This document shows, piece by piece, positions 11,801 through 20,308 of a stretch of 64,000 nucleotides of DNA. Each line of letters begins with the position of its first letter. The stretch's first letter is position 1. The DNA comes from Echinicola shivajiensis (GTDB taxonomy: Bacteria; Bacteroidota; Bacteroidia; Cytophagales; Cyclobacteriaceae), in NCBI RefSeq assembly GCF_018642165.1, contig NZ_JAHHZM010000015.1, forward strand, positions 62,001 through 126,000, given 5' to 3'. A program made the position numbers and the translations under genes. Under the pieces are notes generated by a model. It was not told the DNA's origin. It worked only from the letters and a program-made list of their open reading frames with translations, and did not search any database.

Positions 11801-12009
11801 CAGTTTCAAATTGTCCTCTTTCATATAGAATTATCATCTATAACAGATGGGGAGAACTAATCTATATGAATAACGCTGGTTGGGATGGTACAGTTTCAGG
11901 TAAGAAGGCTCTTCCTGATAGTTATAGTTATGTTTTAGAATATAATTATAAACTAGAGGGTAAAGAGATAAATAAGAATATCAGGGGCACATTTCAGATT
12001 ATTGATTGA
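8875..12009 (+). CDS. Large secreted adhesin-like protein: IgGFc-binding-like, PKD, SprB repeats, T9SS type B tail
   Basis: 1044 residues from MKSIPLVF; the frame extends 11 codons further to a TTG, but the signal peptide (cleavage near ASAQ) fixes the ATG. In order: an IgGFc-binding-protein N-terminal-like domain (starts LTTVGEAFWVGFMEN, up to about 450); a PKD domain near 480-560 (FQWDFGDGSEKK); PKD-like/Ig-like modules to about 725; three SprB-type repeats near 731, 812 and 888 (each with a GGxxPFxxxW/Y core); and a CHU_C gliding-associated C-terminal domain from about 960 (YNRWGELIYMNNAGWDG). The tail marks export by the type IX system and surface attachment. Function is likely adhesion or surface coat, by inference. 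Tandem paralogue of the next gene. Confidence 0.88.
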   Translation: MKSIPLVFLVTFTFFLFCAKAASAQLTTVGEAFWVGFMENFTEQSSGNSVLIITANEPAKGTIDLSNFRPNWTVSFDLQKGESYTMRISTYQEDLMHRSSGIVENKGVFVSSEGKISVYAFNERYRSADGTVVLPLSTLGKDYLVTSHFEVSPGSDNPMVDLNAKNESLLLVVGVENETRVEITPSVDTDDGKSANVPFELILNEGQSIQLRSRDDLTGSRVRVLGNDFDDCKNIAVFGGNKWTGVGQCGEANDHLFQQVYPISTWGTQFIHIPFKGRTSGEMVKVLAATDGTVLNLNGQYYATLDEGEHISLDFGKDEIVQIETSHPADVSVFAKSQMCNDQSGPFSTYGDPFMISYSPNQQLLKDVTFEALDIVSIEQNYVNIIVKTNSTGQTILDGVNVGNQFSTVPGSSDFSYARIEINSGSHHLQNLNGFIGYVYGFGYLESYGYSVGANLENLNFEVDSKYEFEVYGEKVACLNHETIWSIVPENPVFTYFQWDFGDGSEKKDGKEVSHIFQEPGNYTVSILAAISQSSCDQQEKIIFEVEVLETKGEIVGSEVSCPDEEITYELTGMEGIESFVWKIVGGEIINQQENKVDIRWGEINDEAELIIQPFTFEGCPGEPIVLGVNISNTIIPETPKGVEEVCFDPELSYQYVANNVLRGRKVDWFVSGGEIISIENDTLIEVSWNEPGIVGELWFKESNNDQCSGISDVLSVVVQDEIKLDVTVQNGLCFDDESAFIEVKVIEGTSPFTFSWDHDPSLNSSRVEGLPFGSYSVVITDGNGCYKKLEGIEVKYPEMLEAEVLEISGTSCYGRADGIAKLEIKGGTEPYTIDYNNYELSQGRMTLSGLAGGNHQFTVVDYNGCSFPISFEVTSPEPLEVEVEVLRRSCPGEPDGELFAIPIGGREPFNYTWDYEDQTSAHLVKAPKGNYSVTVTDQNNCISFGSAQLNEMAPTVRMPNAFRPSNNKDFPYFEPVSNCPLSYRIIIYNRWGELIYMNNAGWDGTVSGKKALPDSYSYVLEYNYKLEGKEINKNIRGTFQIID

Positions 12010-12249
12010 TAAAATATTTACTCTTGAACAGAGAAAATAAAAAAATTACTTTTTATAACCTCTATTAATGAGTTAAAGAACTTAAAACGGATGTTTAAAT
12101 CTTATTTATTCAAAAATTAATTAAACATATTTTTGGTAAAATTTAGAAGAAATAATGATATAATTAACCTTCCAAATGATTTAGAAAACACCCATTTTCT
12201 CCAATTATTATGGAATTCATATCAATTTAGTTGGATTCTTAAGCTCAAA

Positions 12250-15200
12250 ATGAAGTATATCAAATACATTTTGTCCGTAATATTAGTACTATTTGTTATT
12301 AGTACGAGTACAGTTTATGCCCAGCTAACTACCGTTGGAAAAGAATTTTGGTTTGGTTTTATGGAGAACAACACTGATGGGCAAAATGGGACAGCTGTAA
12401 TCGTTATATCAGCCAATGAAGCAGCTCAAGGGACAATTGACCTCAGTAATTTTAATTCAGGATTGACTTACAATTTCAATTTACTGGCAGGCCAAAATTA
12501 CACTCTAAGAGTTCCAGAAACCCAGCAGGACTTGTTGAATAGAAGCTCTGGCAGGGTAGAAAATAAAGGAATCCATATTGTTTCGAACGGTAAGATTTCT
12601 GTACACGCATTTAATGAAAGAATTAGGAGTGCAGACGGCACAGTTGTACTTCCTCTGACTACACTAGGTAAAGAGTACTATATCACTTCCCATTTTGAAA
12701 CTACTCCAAATAGTGGAAATGGGAATTTGAATTCCAATAATGAAAGCTTATTTATGGTGGTTGCAGTTGAGGATAATACTACTGTAGAAATTACACCGAG
12801 TCAAAGAACCATTGATGGAAAAGCTGCTAACAGTCCTTTTCAAATTGTTTTGAACGTTGGTCAAACGTATCAGTTGAAAGCGAGGGCTGATTTGACGGGA
12901 AGTCGGGTAAGGGTCATTGGTACCAGTGCAGATGATTGTAAAAATGTAGCCGTTTATGGAGGAAATAAATGGACAGGTGTTGGAAAGTGTGGCAATGCCA
13001 ATGACCATTTATTTCAACAAATGTACCCCATTAATACTTGGGGCACTGAGTTTATTCATATTCCTTTGAAGGATCGGTCTTCTGGTGAATTGGTGAAAAT
13101 AATTGCAACAGAGGATGGAACACAGGTCACTATGAATGGGACAAATGTAGGTATTCTTAATCAAGGAGAGTTTAAAGAATTTGAATTGGGCCCTCAGGAC
13201 ATCAGGTTTATAAAAAGCAATAAGCCTATAAGTGTAACCACTTTTTCAAAAAGTCAAAACTGTAATCTATCCTCTGCACTATATGAGAATTTAGGGGACC
13301 CATTTATGATCACCTATAGTCCCAATGAGCAAATGCTGACCAGCATCACTTTTGAGGCGATGAGTGTTCAACAAATACAATATAACTATGTTAATATTAT
13401 TGTCGAGGCATCCGCTGTAAACCAAACCATCTTGGATGGAAGAAATATAGCCTCTGATTTTTCTCCAGTTCCATTTAATCCAGATTATGAGTATGCAAGG
13501 ATAAATATTTCAAGCGGAACCCATAAGCTGAGCAATCCTGAAGGATTTATAGCCTATGTCTATGGGTTTGGTCAAATAGAATCTTATGGATACTCTGTAG
13601 GAGCCAGCCTGGAAAATTTAAATTTTTTGGTTGAACCTGAATATGAATTTGAGGTTGTAGGCAATAAGGTAGCTTGTTTGAATGAAGAGTCGCTGTGGCG
13701 AATAGAGCCTGAAAATCCAATTTTCACTTATTTTACTTGGGACTTCGGAGATGGTTCAGCCATTAAAGAAGGACAGGAGGTAAACCATACCTTTGAAACT
13801 CCTGGAAACTATACAGTGACGGTAACAGCTTCTGTAAGTGAAAATTCATGCGAGCAACAAGAAGATATTTCTTTTGAAGTAGATGTATTGGAGACCAAAG
13901 GGGACTTGTCGGGAGCCACCATGGTTTGTCCGGATGTGGATGAAATCACCTATGAGCTTGTCAATACTGAAAATATCGCTAGAGTGGAATGGGAGGTTTC
14001 TGGCGGTGAATTGGTTTCCTCGGATGATCAATCTGCTACAGTTTTATGGGGAGAGGCCAATGATATGGCATATCTTTCTGCCCAGCCGTTTACTGCTAGT
14101 GGATGTCCAGGAGAAATAATTGTTTTGGATGTTAAAATTGATCAAAGAATAGAGCCTCTTGCACCTATTGGAGAAAATGAAATATGCTTTGATCCAAATG
14201 AGGTATATACTTATGAAGTTTCTCAAAATGCTCCTGAAAGGACATACCAATGGTTTGTTACTGGAGGTGAAATCATTTCAGCTTCAGATGGTGAGCTTAT
14301 CGAAGTAAAATGGACTACCCCTGGTATTCAAGGGGAAGTATGGTATGAGGAGGCAAGCTTGCTCGATGCCATGTGTGCAGGTATATCTGAAAGCTTAAAT
14401 GTTGAGATCAATGAAGAAATAATCAGTACATATATTAAAGAGGATATTGGTTGTTTTGGTGGAAATGAAGGCCAAATTGTGGTAAATACCAGTGGTGGGA
14501 CAGCTCCGTATTCTTACCAGTGGAGCCATGATCCTAATTTGGGTAAGAATAAGGCTATTGATTTGGTAGCAGGGATTTATTCTGTAACAGTGATTGACAG
14601 TAAGGGCTGTGAATTTGTTCATGAAAATATAGAAGTCAAACAGCCTGATGAACTTCAAGGGGAAGTGGTCCAAATAGTAGGCACAAGCTGTTATGGGAAA
14701 GCAGATGGTGAACTTAGAATTCAAGTCACTGGTGGAGTGGCCCCATACAGTATAGATTATGAAACTGCGAATTTTCAATCAAGTGAGTTTAATTTGACAG
14801 CCTTAGAGGGAGGGGAACAGGTATTTTATATTACTGATGCAAATAACTGTCATGTAGCTGTTTCAACAAAAATACCGAGTCCTGAACCTATTATAGTAGA
14901 CATTGAATTGGTTAAAAAAAGCTGTCCGGGAGAAGCAACAGGAGTTTTATTGGCAGTTCCGACTGGTGGAAACGGGCCTTTTACATACACATGGGATTAT
15001 GACCAAAGCAATGAAGCCCAAATTGAGGGCTTACCCAAAGGAAGTTACGGTGTATCGGTGCTTGATCAAAATGGATGTATTAGCCTTGGTTCTGCGGAAA
15101 TGCCTGAAGCTGCACCTATTGTTAGGATGCCAACAGGATTTAACCCTAAAGATTTTAGCAATAGTAGCTTATTTCAACCTATATCAAACTGTGGTTTAAA

Positions 15201-15387
15201 TTATGAACTTTCCATTTACAATAGGTGGGGGGAATTGATCTTCAGCGAGAGTGAGCCATGGGATGGAAGGATCAATGATAATTTTGCTACAGCTGGATCT
15301 TATACATATTTAATTGAATACGCCTATGTATTAGAGGGGAATACGATTACAGAGCAGCAGAGAGGTGTGTTTACGGTAGTATATTAG
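12250..15387 (+). CDS. Tandem paralogue of the preceding secreted protein (IgGFc-binding-like, PKD, SprB, CHU_C)
   Basis: 1045 residues from MKYIKYILSVILVLF (signal peptide, cleavage near VYAQ); upstream in-frame codons to 12133 precede the signal and were dropped. Domain order and length match the preceding gene almost residue for residue. The N-terminal domain starts LTTVGKEFWFGFMEN, PKD has FTWDFGDGSAIKEG, SprB-type units lie near 733, 813 and 890, and the CHU_C domain has YNRWGELIFSESEPWDG. It is clearly diverged rather than a recent copy. The 240-base gap between the two genes shows no clear terminator, so co-transcription is possible. It ends at a strong bidirectional terminator. Confidence 0.88.
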   Translation: MKYIKYILSVILVLFVISTSTVYAQLTTVGKEFWFGFMENNTDGQNGTAVIVISANEAAQGTIDLSNFNSGLTYNFNLLAGQNYTLRVPETQQDLLNRSSGRVENKGIHIVSNGKISVHAFNERIRSADGTVVLPLTTLGKEYYITSHFETTPNSGNGNLNSNNESLFMVVAVEDNTTVEITPSQRTIDGKAANSPFQIVLNVGQTYQLKARADLTGSRVRVIGTSADDCKNVAVYGGNKWTGVGKCGNANDHLFQQMYPINTWGTEFIHIPLKDRSSGELVKIIATEDGTQVTMNGTNVGILNQGEFKEFELGPQDIRFIKSNKPISVTTFSKSQNCNLSSALYENLGDPFMITYSPNEQMLTSITFEAMSVQQIQYNYVNIIVEASAVNQTILDGRNIASDFSPVPFNPDYEYARINISSGTHKLSNPEGFIAYVYGFGQIESYGYSVGASLENLNFLVEPEYEFEVVGNKVACLNEESLWRIEPENPIFTYFTWDFGDGSAIKEGQEVNHTFETPGNYTVTVTASVSENSCEQQEDISFEVDVLETKGDLSGATMVCPDVDEITYELVNTENIARVEWEVSGGELVSSDDQSATVLWGEANDMAYLSAQPFTASGCPGEIIVLDVKIDQRIEPLAPIGENEICFDPNEVYTYEVSQNAPERTYQWFVTGGEIISASDGELIEVKWTTPGIQGEVWYEEASLLDAMCAGISESLNVEINEEIISTYIKEDIGCFGGNEGQIVVNTSGGTAPYSYQWSHDPNLGKNKAIDLVAGIYSVTVIDSKGCEFVHENIEVKQPDELQGEVVQIVGTSCYGKADGELRIQVTGGVAPYSIDYETANFQSSEFNLTALEGGEQVFYITDANNCHVAVSTKIPSPEPIIVDIELVKKSCPGEATGVLLAVPTGGNGPFTYTWDYDQSNEAQIEGLPKGSYGVSVLDQNGCISLGSAEMPEAAPIVRMPTGFNPKDFSNSSLFQPISNCGLNYELSIYNRWGELIFSESEPWDGRINDNFATAGSYTYLIEYAYVLEGNTITEQQRGVFTVVY

Positions 15388-15400
15388 GTTTGTAGGAGTA

Positions 15401-15444
15401 TAAATAAAACAGCCCTGAGTTCTTATTCAGGGCTGTTTTATTTA
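15401..15444. terminator. Strong bidirectional terminator
   Basis: A perfect 18-bp stem (15401-15418 with 15427-15444) around AGCCCTGA/TCAGGGCT, with an 8-nt loop and A/T-rich outer arms. It separates the convergent secreted-protein gene and ilvA. Confidence 0.92.
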
Positions 15445-15465
15445 TATCAATATAGTTTAAGATTT

Positions 15466-16719
15466 CTACATCAATAGATTCAATAGATCCAGATTGTCAT
15501 TTAGATAATTATATTTGAATCGATTATTGTCCAAGCGTTCGAAAATTCCTCCCAAGTCATCCGGGTTTTTCAATTCAATTCCGACCACTGCAGGCCCATT
15601 TTCTCTATTGTTCTTCTTGGTGAACTGGAAATAGGCAATATCATCATTAGGTCCCAATATCTTGGTGACGAAATCTTTCAATGCACCTGGTCTTTGTGGA
15701 AATTGAATCATAAAATAATGCTTTAATCCTTCGTATAGTAAGGATCTTTCCTTGATCTCAGCAGTTCTCATGATATCATTGTTTCCACCACTTACCACAC
15801 AGACTACATTTTTTCCCTTTATTTTCTCTTTATCATACAAAGATAAAGCTGCTAAGGTCATGGCTCCAGCGGGTTCAACTACTATTCCTTCATTATTATA
15901 AAGGTTCAAAATAGTGGTGCAAATACGTCCTTCGGGGACTAAAAGCATTTCGTCCAGATTTTTCTGGCAGATTTCAAATGTGATGTTCCCTACTTTTTTT
16001 ACTGCCGCTCCATCCACAAAACCGTCTATTTCTTCTAAGGCGGTGTTTTTGTGGTTTTGAATCGAAGTCAACATGGAAGGAGCTCCCTCTGGTTCGGTGC
16101 CAATGATTAGCGTGGAAGGGCTGGTTCTTTCAAAGTAAGTGGAGACTCCGGCTGTTAAACCACCACCTCCAATAGGTAAAAACAAATAATCAATTGGGAA
16201 TTTTGCCTCCTCAAGGATTTCCTTGCCTACTGTGCCTTGTCCTTCAATAACCTTTGGATCATCGAATGGATGTACAAAAACAGCTCCTTTTTCATTACAA
16301 TAGTCAGAGGCAGTTTTATAAGCATCATCATATGTGTCTCCAGCCAATTTGATTTCTACCCTGTCCTTTCCAAATAATTTCATTCGGTTGATTTTCTGGG
16401 CAGGAGTGGTGGAGGGTATAAAAATGGTGCCTTTTATATCCAGGTTTTTACAGGCAAAAGCCACTCCTTGAGCATGGTTTCCTGCGCTGGCGCAGACTAC
16501 ACCTCTTGCTTTTTCTTCATCACTTAAATTGGCAATTTTATGGTAGGCCCCTCTAAGTTTATAAGATCTAACTACTTGGAGATCTTCTCTTTTTAAGTAA
16601 ACATTACAGCCATACTCTTCACTCAATTGATAGTTGTATTGAAGTGGAGTAGGAGTGACCACATTGGCCAAAACATGACTCGCTTGAACGATACCTTCAA
16701 AAGAAACAGAATCACTCAT
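15466..16719 (-). CDS. ilvA: Threonine ammonia-lyase (threonine dehydratase)
   Basis: 417 residues, a fold-type II PLP enzyme. PLP lysine K54 is in SYKLRGA, the phosphate-binding glycine loop GGGGLTAG is at 184-191, and SAGNHAQG is at 78-85. The C-terminal 80 or so residues (HYFMIQFPQRPGALKDFV onward) form an ACT-like regulatory domain. The enzyme deaminates threonine to 2-oxobutanoate, the first committed step to isoleucine, and the regulatory domain suggests feedback control. It is shorter than the E. coli enzyme because there is only one ACT-like unit. No other ilv gene is in the window. Confidence 0.93.
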   Translation of the reverse strand: MSDSVSFEGIVQASHVLANVVTPTPLQYNYQLSEEYGCNVYLKREDLQVVRSYKLRGAYHKIANLSDEEKARGVVCASAGNHAQGVAFACKNLDIKGTIFIPSTTPAQKINRMKLFGKDRVEIKLAGDTYDDAYKTASDYCNEKGAVFVHPFDDPKVIEGQGTVGKEILEEAKFPIDYLFLPIGGGGLTAGVSTYFERTSPSTLIIGTEPEGAPSMLTSIQNHKNTALEEIDGFVDGAAVKKVGNITFEICQKNLDEMLLVPEGRICTTILNLYNNEGIVVEPAGAMTLAALSLYDKEKIKGKNVVCVVSGGNNDIMRTAEIKERSLLYEGLKHYFMIQFPQRPGALKDFVTKILGPNDDIAYFQFTKKNNRENGPAVVGIELKNPDDLGGIFERLDNNRFKYNYLNDNLDLLNLLM

Positions 16720-16812
16720 GGTTTTATATAGAAATAACTAATAGTCAATATAAATATAAGCCCCATCTACCAATATCTACGATTAATAAACTGGTAAATA
16801 GCTTTAAAAACA

Positions 16813-16839
16813 AAAAAGCCTTGCTTAGCAAGGCTTTTT
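16813..16839 (-). terminator. Terminator of the tRNA-Asp array
   Basis: Arms AAAAAGCCTTGC (16813-16824) and GCAAGGCTTTTT (16828-16839) with a three-base loop, ending two bases from the 3' end of the last tRNA. On the minus strand a T run follows. Confidence 0.88.
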
Positions 16840-16840
16840 G

Positions 16841-16914
16841 CGGAATGGACGGGACTCGAACCCGCGACCTCCTGCGTGACAGGCAGGCATTCTAACCAAC
16901 TGAACTACCACTCC
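16841..16914 (-). tRNA. tRNA-Asp (GTC), copy 3 of the array
   Basis: 74 nt. Acceptor stem GGAGTGG/CCATTCC with one G-T pair, discriminator G, anticodon loop CTGTCAC (anticodon GTC), T loop GGTTCGAGTCC. No encoded CCA. Identical to the two upstream copies; last in transcription order. Confidence 0.97.
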
Positions 16915-16958
16915 TTTGATAAAATCAGTTAACACTATTATTTATTTTCTTTGATTAG

Positions 16959-17032
16959 CGGAATGGACGGGACTCGAACCCGCGACCTCCTGCGTGACAG
17001 GCAGGCATTCTAACCAACTGAACTACCACTCC
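16959..17032 (-). tRNA. tRNA-Asp (GTC), copy 2 of the array
   Basis: Identical 74-nt sequence to its neighbours, with anticodon GTC in loop CTGTCAC. Separated from copy 3 by 44 bases and from copy 1 by 38 bases. The spacers differ in sequence, so only the tRNA body is duplicated. Confidence 0.97.
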
Positions 17033-17070
17033 TTGATAATAGGTTAACTTCTTTCAATAAAATTTTTAAG

Positions 17071-17144
17071 CGGAATGGACGGGACTCGAACCCGCGACCT
17101 CCTGCGTGACAGGCAGGCATTCTAACCAACTGAACTACCACTCC
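17071..17144 (-). tRNA. tRNA-Asp (GTC), copy 1 of the array
   Basis: First of three identical tRNA-Asp genes in transcription order. Acceptor, D, anticodon (GTC) and T arms all pair. A good Bacteroidota promoter lies about 37 bases upstream, so the three genes are probably one transcript. Confidence 0.97.
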
Positions 17145-17764
17145 GTTAATAATATTTATCACTCCTCGTTTGAAGTGATGCAAAGGTAGTAGTATTGTTC
17201 TTTAATGCAAAACCACATTGTAAAAAAATATTAAGCAAATACGCTAAGCCCCCTCTTTTTCAGCCAAATAAATTTTTTAATACATATCAGACTAGCATAA
17301 AACTGGTAGTTTTATCACCAAAAATTTGGTAAATGTTGAATTTCCCTGTGCATAACTGTTATAGTCAATTGTCTTAAGAGACTTTATTTCGTTGCCGGAA
17401 TGACTATTAGTGAAATAAAGAAATCATCTTAACTTTTAAGTATCGTTTTATCCTTGGTTAACCCTTTGATATATGGGAATTACAAATTAATTATCAGTCA
17501 ATAAAATTGGTTTAGGTAATTGGATGTTATGCTTTATTATTATTGTTAAAGGGCTCATTTTGAATCAAAAGATTGTTATTTTAGCTAGGTACTGTTGCGG
17601 TTTATTTAATGTTATAGAGTTTTTAGTGATACAGTAGGTGTCATTTGTCTAAAAAAACATTAAATATTCTTTTATAGTATTTTATTAGAAGGAAGAGAAA
17701 GTTTATTGTTTTATAACTAATCAAAAAATGCGGTAAGGATGTTAGTCTTGTTTAAATTCCTCTA
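17145..17764. other. Intergenic region, 620 bases
   Basis: Contains the tRNA-Asp promoter at its left end. The rest (17213-17764) is very AT-rich, with no open frame, hairpin with T run or repeat that I can support. It presumably carries the promoter of the outer-membrane gene to the right. Confidence 0.5.
17181..17212 (-). promoter_or_regulatory. Promoter of the tRNA-Asp operon
   Basis: On the minus strand: TTTTG (plus 17208-17212), 19 bases, then TACCTTTG (plus 17181-17188). This is a close fit to the Bacteroidota TTTG/TAnnTTTG promoter with ideal spacing. The predicted start of transcription is about 30 bases before the first tRNA. Confidence 0.75.
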
Positions 17765-19009
17765 ATGGTTATAAGTTTAATGAAATATTACCGATTTAAA
17801 TGGGCAAAGTACTGCTATCCTAAATCTTCTAAATACTTATATTCTAGAATTACATTCTTAGTTTTTATTAGCATTACTTTTTTGATTTGCACGGATGCTT
17901 TAGCCCAAAAAGAATCCCTTAAGGAGAAGCTTGGCAATTATATGAAAAACAGACAAATCCTAAAAGATTCCCTGATTTCTGAGGGGAGACCATTTTTGAG
18001 TGTTTTTGCTGGACCAGGTTATACACCGGAAGCAGGTTTGCTTATTGGCGGTGGTTTATTGTATACCTTTAGCACGGATCCCAATCAGCCTGACTTACAA
18101 AGGTCCTCTGTACCTTTATTGGGAATGGTCAGTACAAGGGGGAATGTGGGTTTGAACTCAACCATTAATACATTTTGGTTTGAAGATAAGCTAAGGGTAA
18201 AGTTGATTACCAAGTTATCCAATGTAAACGCTGATTATTTTGGGATTGGTTATGACAACAACTCCTCCCTTTCTAGGGGAAAAGAAACCACAGAATATAA
18301 TCGCGTATATTTTCAATTCCAGCCTCGTGTTGATTTTAGGATCATACCTAATTTATATCTTGGCTTATCCTATCTATATAGCAGTTTTAATGTCAAGGAG
18401 ACCAATCCTATAATGATGGAGGATCCAAACTATTTAGCCTTCGGACCTAATATCAAAGAATCAGGATTGGTGTATTCCTTGACATTCGACAGCAGAGATG
18501 TTGTAGTAAATGCCTACAAAGGGTTTTACGCGGCTATTTCCTATTATAATTCAAATAAGAATTTGGGAGGTAACCAGGATTTCGATGTTATGGATATGGA
18601 TTTCCGTTACTATAAAACCATAAATCGTCCTGGAAATACCTTAGCATTTAGGTTGTATGGAAGGAGGGCGTATGGAGAGGTGCCTTATAATGCGATGACC
18701 TTAATAGGTGACACCTCGCTTTTAAGAGGGTATTTAAATGGACAGTATAGGGATAAAACAGGTTTAGCCTTAGTAGGTGAATGGCGGCATATGTTTTTGG
18801 ACAAAACAGGAAAGAAGGGGAAGCATGGTATTACCACCTGGTTGGGAACTGGCTCTGTAGCCAAAGACTTTGGCGATTTGGAGCATTGGCTACCCAATTT
18901 GGGATTTGGTTATCGTTTGGAGTTGCAACCAAGGATGAATCTTAGGGTGGATTTCGGTTTAGGTAAAAACAGTACAGGTCTGTATTTTAACTTTTCTGAA
19001 GCTTTTTAG
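17765..19009 (+). CDS. Omp85/BamA-like outer-membrane barrel protein without POTRA domains
   Basis: 414 residues (409 if the Met at 17780 is used). A long basic n-region is followed by a hydrophobic signal core (ITFLVFISITFLICTDALAQ). The mature part has only a short linker and then alternating strands. It has the Omp85 hallmark RGY loop (LLRGYLNGQYRDK) near three quarters of the length and TFDSRDVVVNAYKGFY, the repeated strand motif of the surface-antigen D15 domain. With no room for POTRA repeats, it resembles the patatin-associated or stand-alone barrel group. A transport or assembly role is likely but the substrate is unknown. Single gene. Confidence 0.8.
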   Translation: MVISLMKYYRFKWAKYCYPKSSKYLYSRITFLVFISITFLICTDALAQKESLKEKLGNYMKNRQILKDSLISEGRPFLSVFAGPGYTPEAGLLIGGGLLYTFSTDPNQPDLQRSSVPLLGMVSTRGNVGLNSTINTFWFEDKLRVKLITKLSNVNADYFGIGYDNNSSLSRGKETTEYNRVYFQFQPRVDFRIIPNLYLGLSYLYSSFNVKETNPIMMEDPNYLAFGPNIKESGLVYSLTFDSRDVVVNAYKGFYAAISYYNSNKNLGGNQDFDVMDMDFRYYKTINRPGNTLAFRLYGRRAYGEVPYNAMTLIGDTSLLRGYLNGQYRDKTGLALVGEWRHMFLDKTGKKGKHGITTWLGTGSVAKDFGDLEHWLPNLGFGYRLELQPRMNLRVDFGLGKNSTGLYFNFSEAF

Positions 19010-19210
19010 TTGTAATCAGTGCTATATGTTGTATCTCTAATATTTCATTGAACCCTCTAAAAACTTAAATAATTATGAGTGAAGGGATATATTTCATAAA
19101 TTATTGATAAATAGAATTTTAAGTCATCCGCTAAAAAAGAATCGTTTAGTGATCTTGGTCTTTCAGGCAAAAGACTATTGGGCAAAGATTTTTCTTCGGG
19201 ATAATCTTTT

Positions 19211-19218
19211 TATCTTTG
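19211..19218 (+). promoter_or_regulatory. -7 promoter box of accA (TATCTTTG)
   Basis: Exact TAnnTTTG match 21 bases upstream of the accA ATG. The -33 region is only T-rich (about 19189-19193, 17 bases away). Confidence 0.55.
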
Positions 19219-19239
19219 TTTTGGTTAAAAAAATTAAAC

Positions 19240-20187
19240 ATGGTCCTAGAATTTGAAAAGCCAATTGCTGATTTAGAGCTTAAACTTCAGGAAATGAAGG
19301 ATTTGGCTAAAGGCAAAGAGATCGATTTGTCAGACGATATTCAGTCTTTGGAAGAAAAAATAAAAACTTTGAAGAAAGAAACATTCCAAAATTTAACCAG
19401 ATGGCAAAGGGTTCAACTGTCAAGACATGCAGATAGACCTTACGCCTTGGATTACATTTACGAAATTACCAATGATTTCATCGAACTTCATGGTGATAGA
19501 AATGTAAAAGATGATAAAGCCATGATTGGTGGTCTCGGAGATATCGATGGGCGAACTGTAATGTTTATCGGTCAGCAAAAAGGCCGTAATACCAAACAAA
19601 GGCAAGAGAGGAATTTTGGTATGGCCAATCCTGAAGGCTACCGTAAGGCGCTACGTCTTATGAAAATGGCCGAAAAGTTTGGGAAACCAATTGTAACCTT
19701 AATTGATACTCCTGGTGCTTACCCTGGGCTGGAAGCTGAAGAAAGAGGGCAGGGTGAAGCAATTGCTAGAAACATTAAGGAGATGTTCATGCTTAAAGTG
19801 CCGGTGATTTGTATCATTATTGGAGAAGGGGCTTCAGGTGGTGCCTTAGGTATTGCCATTGGTGATAAGGTGATGATGTTGGAAAATACATGGTATTCTG
19901 TAATTTCCCCTGAATCTTGTTCTTCCATTCTTTGGAGAAGTTGGGATTATAAAGAACAGGCTGCTGAGGCATTAAAGCTTACTGCTTCAGATATGCAAAA
20001 CAATAAATTGGTAGATGGTATTATTCCAGAGCCTTTGGGTGGAGCGCATAAAGATATGAAGGCTATGGCCGCTACTATCAAAGCTAGCATTCAAGAGGCT
20101 TTGAAGGAATTGGATAAATTGAAACCTGAGAAAAGAATTGAAGCTCGAATTGATAAGTTTTCGAGCATGGGCGTCGTTAATGAATAG
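19240..20187 (+). CDS. accA: Acetyl-CoA carboxylase, carboxyltransferase subunit alpha
   Basis: 315 residues from MVLEFEKPI; the frame runs eight codons upstream to a TTG inside the promoter, so the ATG is preferred. An N-terminal helical region (about 1-60) is followed by the crotonase-fold carboxyltransferase domain. Family stretches are [35 protein letters not shown] (oxyanion and CoA site) and [23 protein letters not shown]. With AccD it transfers carboxyl from biotin to acetyl-CoA, making malonyl-CoA for fatty acid synthesis. The other Acc subunits are not in the window. Confidence 0.96.
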   Translation: MVLEFEKPIADLELKLQEMKDLAKGKEIDLSDDIQSLEEKIKTLKKETFQNLTRWQRVQLSRHADRPYALDYIYEITNDFIELHGDRNVKDDKAMIGGLGDIDGRTVMFIGQQKGRNTKQRQERNFGMANPEGYRKALRLMKMAEKFGKPIVTLIDTPGAYPGLEAEERGQGEAIARNIKEMFMLKVPVICIIIGEGASGGALGIAIGDKVMMLENTWYSVISPESCSSILWRSWDYKEQAAEALKLTASDMQNNKLVDGIIPEPLGGAHKDMKAMAATIKASIQEALKELDKLKPEKRIEARIDKFSSMGVVNE

Positions 20188-20206
20188 GCGTGTTATAGGT
20201 ATAATT

Positions 20207-20240
20207 AAAACCTCTGTATTGCGCAGAGGTTTTTTTATTT
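20207..20240 (+). terminator. Terminator of accA
   Basis: Arms AAAACCTCTG (20207-20216) and CAGAGGTTTT (20224-20233) with a 7-nt loop and a T run to about 20236. Confidence 0.9.
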
Positions 20241-20308
20241 CTTTACTTTAATTGTTGTGATTTAAATAACTGTTAGTCAGTGTTTTATTTTGTGATAAAT
20301 ATTTCCAT

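Noticed and set aside
12133-12249. N-terminal extension of the second surface protein
   Set aside because: It precedes a complete signal peptide and starts at TTG; 39 extra residues before a Sec signal would block export.
16841-17144. Integrated element at the tRNA genes
   Set aside because: No integrase, no partial tRNA copy and no direct repeat of a tRNA end was seen; neighbours are core genes.
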